Below, piece after piece: positions 60,003-64,000 of a DNA stretch of 64,000 bases; the stretch's first letter is position 1; the number at the start of each line of letters is the position of its first letter. The stretch is taken from positions 43,736 through 107,735 of the forward strand of contig CAYNHL010000001.1 of NCBI GenBank assembly GCA_964397015.1, in the 5' to 3' direction. The translations under genes were made by a program, and so were the position numbers. The notes below the pieces were generated by a model. The model was given only the letters and a program-made list of their open reading frames with translations, was not told the origin of the DNA and did not search any database. Origin of the DNA: MADRE2 sp964397015 (GTDB lineage Bacteria; Desulfobacterota; Desulfobacteria; Desulfobacterales; Desulfobacteraceae).

Positions 60003-62357
60003 TTAATATTGATCGGTTAAGGCCAGGTCCAGAGTCTCCCTGACGGTTTTGAGCAGCTTTCCCATATCCAGAGGTTTCATGAGCACAGCTTTGATACCAC
60101 GTCCACGGTCAACCTTGATGCCTAAAGTAAGACCGGTACACAAGATGACCGGAAGACGCGGATTGATTTCAAAAATCAGATCTGCCATCTTTTCTCCGGT
60201 CATTTCAGGCATGGTATAATCTGTTATAACCATGTCATAGCTTTTTGGGGCTTTTTTAAAAGCCTTAAGCGCCTTTTTCGGGCTGGTGAAAGTGTCGACC
60301 CTGTACCCGAAATCCTGTAGCATTTCACGCCCCACCTCCGTTAAATATGCCTCATCATCCACAAACAGGATTTTTTCTTTTCCGGCAGGTATTTCCACTG
60401 GTTTTTCAACCGGCTCGATCTTTTGGTCAATGGCCGGCAGGTAAATATCACATACCGTTCCCTGGTCAACCCGGCTGTCGACCAGTATCACTCCGCCATG
60501 ATCCTTGACAATACCGTGCACGGTGGCCAGTCCAAGCCCGGTTCCTTCTCCGGCCTTTTTGGTTGTGAAGTACGGGTCGAATATTTTCTTCAGGGTTTCC
60601 CGGTTCATTCCGCAACCTGTGTCTGAAACCGATAAATGGACATAATTCCCCAGGTCCAGTTCAAAATAGTGATCCACGTTTTTTGCTGTAATGGCAATAT
60701 TCTCAAGCATGATTTCAAGCTGCCCCCCGCGGCTTGCCATGGCATGGGAGGCATTGGAGCAAAGGTTCATCAGAACCTGGTGAATCTGTGTCTGATCAGC
60801 CATAACAGAATGCAGTGAATCCCTGATACTGGACCGTATGTCAATGGTTGAAGGAATGGAGGCCCGGAGAAGCTTCAGCACCTCCCTGGCAACCAGGCCC
60901 AGGTCTGAAGGAATTTTCTGTGCCTTGGTTTCCCTGCTGAACAGCAATATCTGCCTGACAAGGCCGGTTGCCCGCTCTCCGGCTGTCAGAATCTGCTGTG
61001 CATATGACTGGACTCTTTCCGGTTCGTCCTTGTGCTTTTTTACCAGATGTGTATAACCGATCACAGCCCCCAGGATATTGTTGAAATCATGGGCCACTCC
61101 TCCGGCCAGGCTTCCGATGGCCTCCATTTTCCGGGTATGCTGAAGCCTGTTTTCCAAGGCCCGCTGGCGGGTTACATCCCTTGCCAGTCCCTGAAATCCT
61201 GTGGCCTTTCCCTGCTTGTCCTTCATGAGGGAAATCTTGAAACTGAACTCAAGCCGCCTGCCGTCTTTTCTGAGAACATGACAGTAGATCAGCGGGCTGG
61301 CATTGCCTGTCCTGTAAACAATATTGAAGGTTTCAAAAAGTGTTTTCCGGCTTTCCTCATCAGTATAGGTCCTGTAGTTCATTTTATACAGTTCTGATTC
61401 CGAATAACCCAGAAATTCAGGAAGAGCCCTGTTGAAAAAAACAAACCTGCCTTTCAGGTCAGCTTCAAAATAGACATCTTCGATACTTTCCAGAATGGAC
61501 CGGTATTTTTCCTCACTTTTTCTCAAGGCATCTTCAATCTGTTTGAGCTCCTCGATTTTCTGAATCAACCGGCCAGTTCTTTCTTTTACAAGACGTTCGA
61601 GCTTGACATTAGACTGCTGCAACTGGGCTTCTGCCTGCTGCCGCTTGGTGATGTCCTCTATGGTGGCAATAACCTGGGTCGGCGACTGCCCCGGTTTGAC
61701 AGGATTGAAAACCACCCTGAAAAATGCGGTTTTGTTGCCGGTCACCGATGTATAGGGTCCTTCAAAAACGGACACCTTTCCCTCCAGCGCCGGCTTGAAG
61801 GCGGCCTGCATCTCCGGCGTACTCCTGGTAAGGGTGTTGAATCCTTTCAGTCTTTCCCTTGTGGATCCCATCAGGTCGACGAACTTGTCGTTGAAATCGA
61901 CAATCGAGCCTGAAGTGTCAAACCGGATAATTCCCAAAGGGGAATTGTCAAATATGATCCGGCGGTCACGTTCCTGTTCCCTGAGGGTTTCCAGTGTCCT
62001 GGCAAGCCTGGCTCCGGACAGTTCAAGATCATAATTTTTATCCTCGAACTTACGCATGACGTCGGACAGCTCAATGGATTTTTTAATCAGCTTCAGGTTC
62101 TGCTCTTTGATCTGCTGCCCTGACCGGGTCATTTCACTGGAAAAACTGTAAATACGGCGGCTTATAAAAGCCAGCCATCCCAGGCTGCACAGGCCGGCAG
62201 CTGACAGGAGCACAAGTTTCAGGCGGATAGAAAACGGCGGGAAAAAAAAGCCCGCATCTGCCAGGATCATCGCGGAAAAAACGAGGAAAACCGTAATCCA
62301 TCCGCCCCACAGAAGGCACAGGTTCCAGGGAATCTGTTTTTTCAGCTGCCGGCTCAT
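60003..62357 (-). CDS. Membrane hybrid histidine kinase (2TM-PAS-PAS-HK-REC)
   Basis: The 784-residue protein has two N-terminal membrane helices (about 15-35 and 45-65), a coiled coil (about 75-130), two PAS domains (about 130-240 and 280-400), phosphoacceptor His423 in GGVAHDFNN, a complete HATPase domain (VSDTGCGMN, IFDPYFTTK, GTGLGLATVHG) and a C-terminal receiver with VITDYTMPEM. Its ATG overlaps the FIST gene stop (ATGA), so it is probably the kinase partner of that sensor. Confidence 0.95.
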   Translation of the reverse strand: MSRQLKKQIPWNLCLLWGGWITVFLVFSAMILADAGFFFPPFSIRLKLVLLSAAGLCSLGWLAFISRRIYSFSSEMTRSGQQIKEQNLKLIKKSIELSDVMRKFEDKNYDLELSGARLARTLETLREQERDRRIIFDNSPLGIIRFDTSGSIVDFNDKFVDLMGSTRERLKGFNTLTRSTPEMQAAFKPALEGKVSVFEGPYTSVTGNKTAFFRVVFNPVKPGQSPTQVIATIEDITKRQQAEAQLQQSNVKLERLVKERTGRLIQKIEELKQIEDALRKSEEKYRSILESIEDVYFEADLKGRFVFFNRALPEFLGYSESELYKMNYRTYTDEESRKTLFETFNIVYRTGNASPLIYCHVLRKDGRRLEFSFKISLMKDKQGKATGFQGLARDVTRQRALENRLQHTRKMEAIGSLAGGVAHDFNNILGAVIGYTHLVKKHKDEPERVQSYAQQILTAGERATGLVRQILLFSRETKAQKIPSDLGLVAREVLKLLRASIPSTIDIRSSIRDSLHSVMADQTQIHQVLMNLCSNASHAMASRGGQLEIMLENIAITAKNVDHYFELDLGNYVHLSVSDTGCGMNRETLKKIFDPYFTTKKAGEGTGLGLATVHGIVKDHGGVILVDSRVDQGTVCDIYLPAIDQKIEPVEKPVEIPAGKEKILFVDDEAYLTEVGREMLQDFGYRVDTFTSPKKALKAFKKAPKSYDMVITDYTMPEMTGEKMADLIFEINPRLPVILCTGLTLGIKVDRGRGIKAVLMKPLDMGKLLKTVRETLDLALTDQY

Positions 62358-63571
62358 TTAACCTGGCCCAACACCCAGAGAACGACGGTTTCGTTGTGAA
62401 ACCGGGCTGCCTGAAGTTCTGTTCTGTTTTTATCGATAGGGCCGATCTCGCCATAGGTATAAAAGCCGATAACCGGAACATCCGCCCCGATAATTTCCTT
62501 GACGGTTTCAATCTCTTCCGGCGTCCTGCGTCCCAGTACCAGCTTTCTGCCGATACAGCTGAACATCAGGACCAGTCTTGGAACAGCTCCTTTCAAACCA
62601 TCCCTGGCCTGAAGCGCAGCCTGCCTGGCCCCGTTGATGATTTCCCCTCTCGAAGCCGTTGTCAGGGTGATCTCACTGCCTTCAGGAATAGCACCTGCCA
62701 GGGTGATGGTATTGTCTTTTTCATTCACGGCCAGACCGCACCTGAGCTGAAAATATTCGTTGCCGTCGATGGTCGCCTTTGTATCCAGAAGGCCGAAAGG
62801 ATATTCCAGGCAGATGCCGGGCAGCCTCAGGCTGCGCTCTTCGCCCAGCAGCTCCTTGTAAAGCGCAAGCGCCGGTTGATCCTCGAATTCTTCCACCACG
62901 TTTTTTCTTGCCCGGGTGCAGACAATTGTTGCCCCGATGGATTCAAATCCGGATCTCACACCGGTTGACGTTACAAATGACCCATTGCCGGACACAAGCA
63001 GCCCTGTAACCATGTCTCCCCTGTAACACCTGCCGTTGAAAAACTGGAATGTTTCCGCGAACCGTCCGTCATCTCCAAGGAATCCGCCGACTATTTCGAT
63101 ACCGCTTCCAAGAACGGACTGTATGCCGTCGAGCAAGGCAACTCCGTCACCGCCCATGCCGTCGGGGAAAAGAATCAGAGAACGGGATTCGGCCGCCTGA
63201 AGCGATTGTTCCAGTTTTCCGGCCAGGCGAATGCCGCATGCTTTTTCATCGTCTTTCATCCTGCGGACGCTTGCCACGTGAAAAGCCAGGCAGTCCGATC
63301 CCATCAGACAGATAACAACAGACTGATGACCAAGTCCACCTGGTGAAATTTCACCGGCAGTGGTTCCGCCGACCATGGGGATATCACCGGTAACAGAAGC
63401 GATTCCCATGAGCAGGTCCTGGTGACGAAACCTGGACGATGCCAGCACAATGGCAATATCCGCTCGGCATTGATCAAAAGGCCGGATGGCTTCTTTCGCA
63501 GCTACCGCCCCGGCTTTTACAGAATCCGGTTCATTGCTTGCGCCGATTCCGATAATCAGATCGTCTTTCAT
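62354..63571 (-). CDS. FIST-domain sensor protein
   Basis: The 405-residue protein fits the FIST N-terminal domain (MKDDLIIGIGASNEPDSVKAG onward, about 1-220; VGGTTAGEISPGG near 75) and FIST_C domain (about 225-385; GFYTYGEIGP close to the end). FIST domains are thought to bind small ligands such as amino acids. ATG 63571 with AGGAA six bases upstream is preferred over an upstream frame. It is coupled to the hybrid kinase gene. Confidence 0.93.
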   Translation of the reverse strand: MKDDLIIGIGASNEPDSVKAGAVAAKEAIRPFDQCRADIAIVLASSRFRHQDLLMGIASVTGDIPMVGGTTAGEISPGGLGHQSVVICLMGSDCLAFHVASVRRMKDDEKACGIRLAGKLEQSLQAAESRSLILFPDGMGGDGVALLDGIQSVLGSGIEIVGGFLGDDGRFAETFQFFNGRCYRGDMVTGLLVSGNGSFVTSTGVRSGFESIGATIVCTRARKNVVEEFEDQPALALYKELLGEERSLRLPGICLEYPFGLLDTKATIDGNEYFQLRCGLAVNEKDNTITLAGAIPEGSEITLTTASRGEIINGARQAALQARDGLKGAVPRLVLMFSCIGRKLVLGRRTPEEIETVKEIIGADVPVIGFYTYGEIGPIDKNRTELQAARFHNETVVLWVLGQVK

Positions 63572-63665
63572 ATTGTTCCTGACAAGAAAACAGTCTCGAA
63601 ATTCCTGGCCAGAATTCATTAAAATAGCATGGCCAAAGAACAGTTTGTTTTTCTATTTTGTATTT

Positions 63666-63694
63666 AGTATAATCGTTTTACTGTCTTGATTCAA
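63666..63694 (-). promoter_or_regulatory. Promoter of the FIST-kinase operon
   Basis: On the minus strand TTGAAT (63694-63689), a 17-base spacer and TATACT (63671-63666) match sigma-70 at five of six positions each. The predicted leader is about 88 bases. Confidence 0.6.
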
Positions 63695-63793
63695 CAATCA
63701 TTTTTTATGACCCCTTGACAGGATGACGGTCAAAAGTCTGCTAAGATGCTTGTTTTAAAGAGACATCAACATGAATAATCAATAGAGATATCC

Positions 63794-64000
63794 ATGTCCG
63801 GTAAAGCCAAAAAAAATATCGAGGGTGAGGCCATTATCCGGGACCGGTATGCGGATATACTGGAAAAAACGCGCTGGGCAACAGATTTTTCATGGAACGA
63901 GATATGCAAAATCTGTGAATACGTCAAGCCCGTCAAAGCACAGACCGGTGCGGTGGTCTTTTATGAAGGGGCGGTTGAAAAAAGCCTTGGAATTATTGTC
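63794..64000 (+). CDS. Cyclic-nucleotide-binding-domain protein (partial, 3' end outside window)
   Basis: From the ATG at 63794 the frame is open for 69 codons to the window end. Residues 30-69 (ICKICEYVKPVKAQTGAVVF, then YEGAVEKSLGIIV) match the beginning of a cNMP-binding (CAP_ED) domain, with the usual G-x-x-x-F-x-E-G turn. The output domain is not visible; Crp/Fnr-type regulators and cNMP-controlled enzymes are both possible. A TTGACA at 63715 could be its -35 but has no good -10. Confidence 0.7.
   Translation, partial: MSGKAKKNIEGEAIIRDRYADILEKTRWATDFSWNEICKICEYVKPVKAQTGAVVFYEGAVEKSLGIIV

Overview
The window reads as chromosomal DNA of an anaerobic, Gram-negative deltaproteobacterium (Desulfobacterota), most likely a sulfate reducer of the Desulfobacterales type. 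This is inferred from gene content: oxygen-sensitive class III ribonucleotide reductase (nrdD/nrdG), a class III-like tetraheme cytochrome c, long Gram-negative YidC, heptose and lipoprotein enzymes of an outer-membrane cell, MglA/Roadblock polarity proteins, and many PAS-type histidine kinases. Coding density is high, many neighbours overlap by 1-4 bases (ATGA or TAATG junctions), and I see no insertion sequence, CRISPR array, tRNA or rRNA.

Layout. 1-6,000: the start of a CHASE-domain sensor (cut by the window edge), a 353-base regulatory gap with a perfect palindrome and a good promoter, a small coiled-coil protein, and an RND efflux pair. 6,177-12,209: murI, then the coupled lnt-prfB-HD operon, in which prfB keeps its programmed +1 frameshift, then a PAS kinase and a FabG-type reductase. 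12,352-20,333: hsp20-lon, rlpA, gmhB, recD2, a CBS-ACT protein, a NUDIX hydrolase and a small membrane protein. 20,341-26,518: nrdD-nrdG behind two NrdR boxes, alr, aroK, mobB and an exported LPP20-like protein. 26,499-36,700: panC, a degenerate membrane kinase, an HD protein, a diguanylate cyclase behind a sigma-54 promoter, a chemoreceptor, a fused HisH-HisF of eukaryotic type, a thioesterase and asnS. 36,785-48,275: a radical-SAM/DUF2344 protein with RNase G, then the conserved rpmH-rnpA-yidD-yidC-khpB-mnmE cluster continuing into a cysteine-cluster protein, a PrmA-like methyltransferase and an exported nuclease, closed by a strong hairpin.

48,329-59,010 (minus strand) is the most unusual region: twelve closely packed genes that read as one signalling system. 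It starts with a Roadblock protein and an MglA-type GTPase, continues with a possible CheW-like protein, DUF4388-type proteins, a helix-turn-helix/IGPIA protein, a Cache-HAMP receptor with no output domain, an exported tetraheme cytochrome c, a large acidic protein, and a GspE/PilB-type ATPase fused to TPR repeats, and ends with a zinc-ribbon-Cache-HAMP receptor. No pilin, platform protein or secretin accompanies the ATPase. I infer an environmentally (perhaps redox) gated MglA polarity or motor-control system; this is the best candidate for an undescribed system here.

59,171-64,000: metF, a hybrid kinase coupled to a FIST-domain sensor behind a good promoter, and the start of a cyclic-nucleotide-binding-domain protein that runs off the window.
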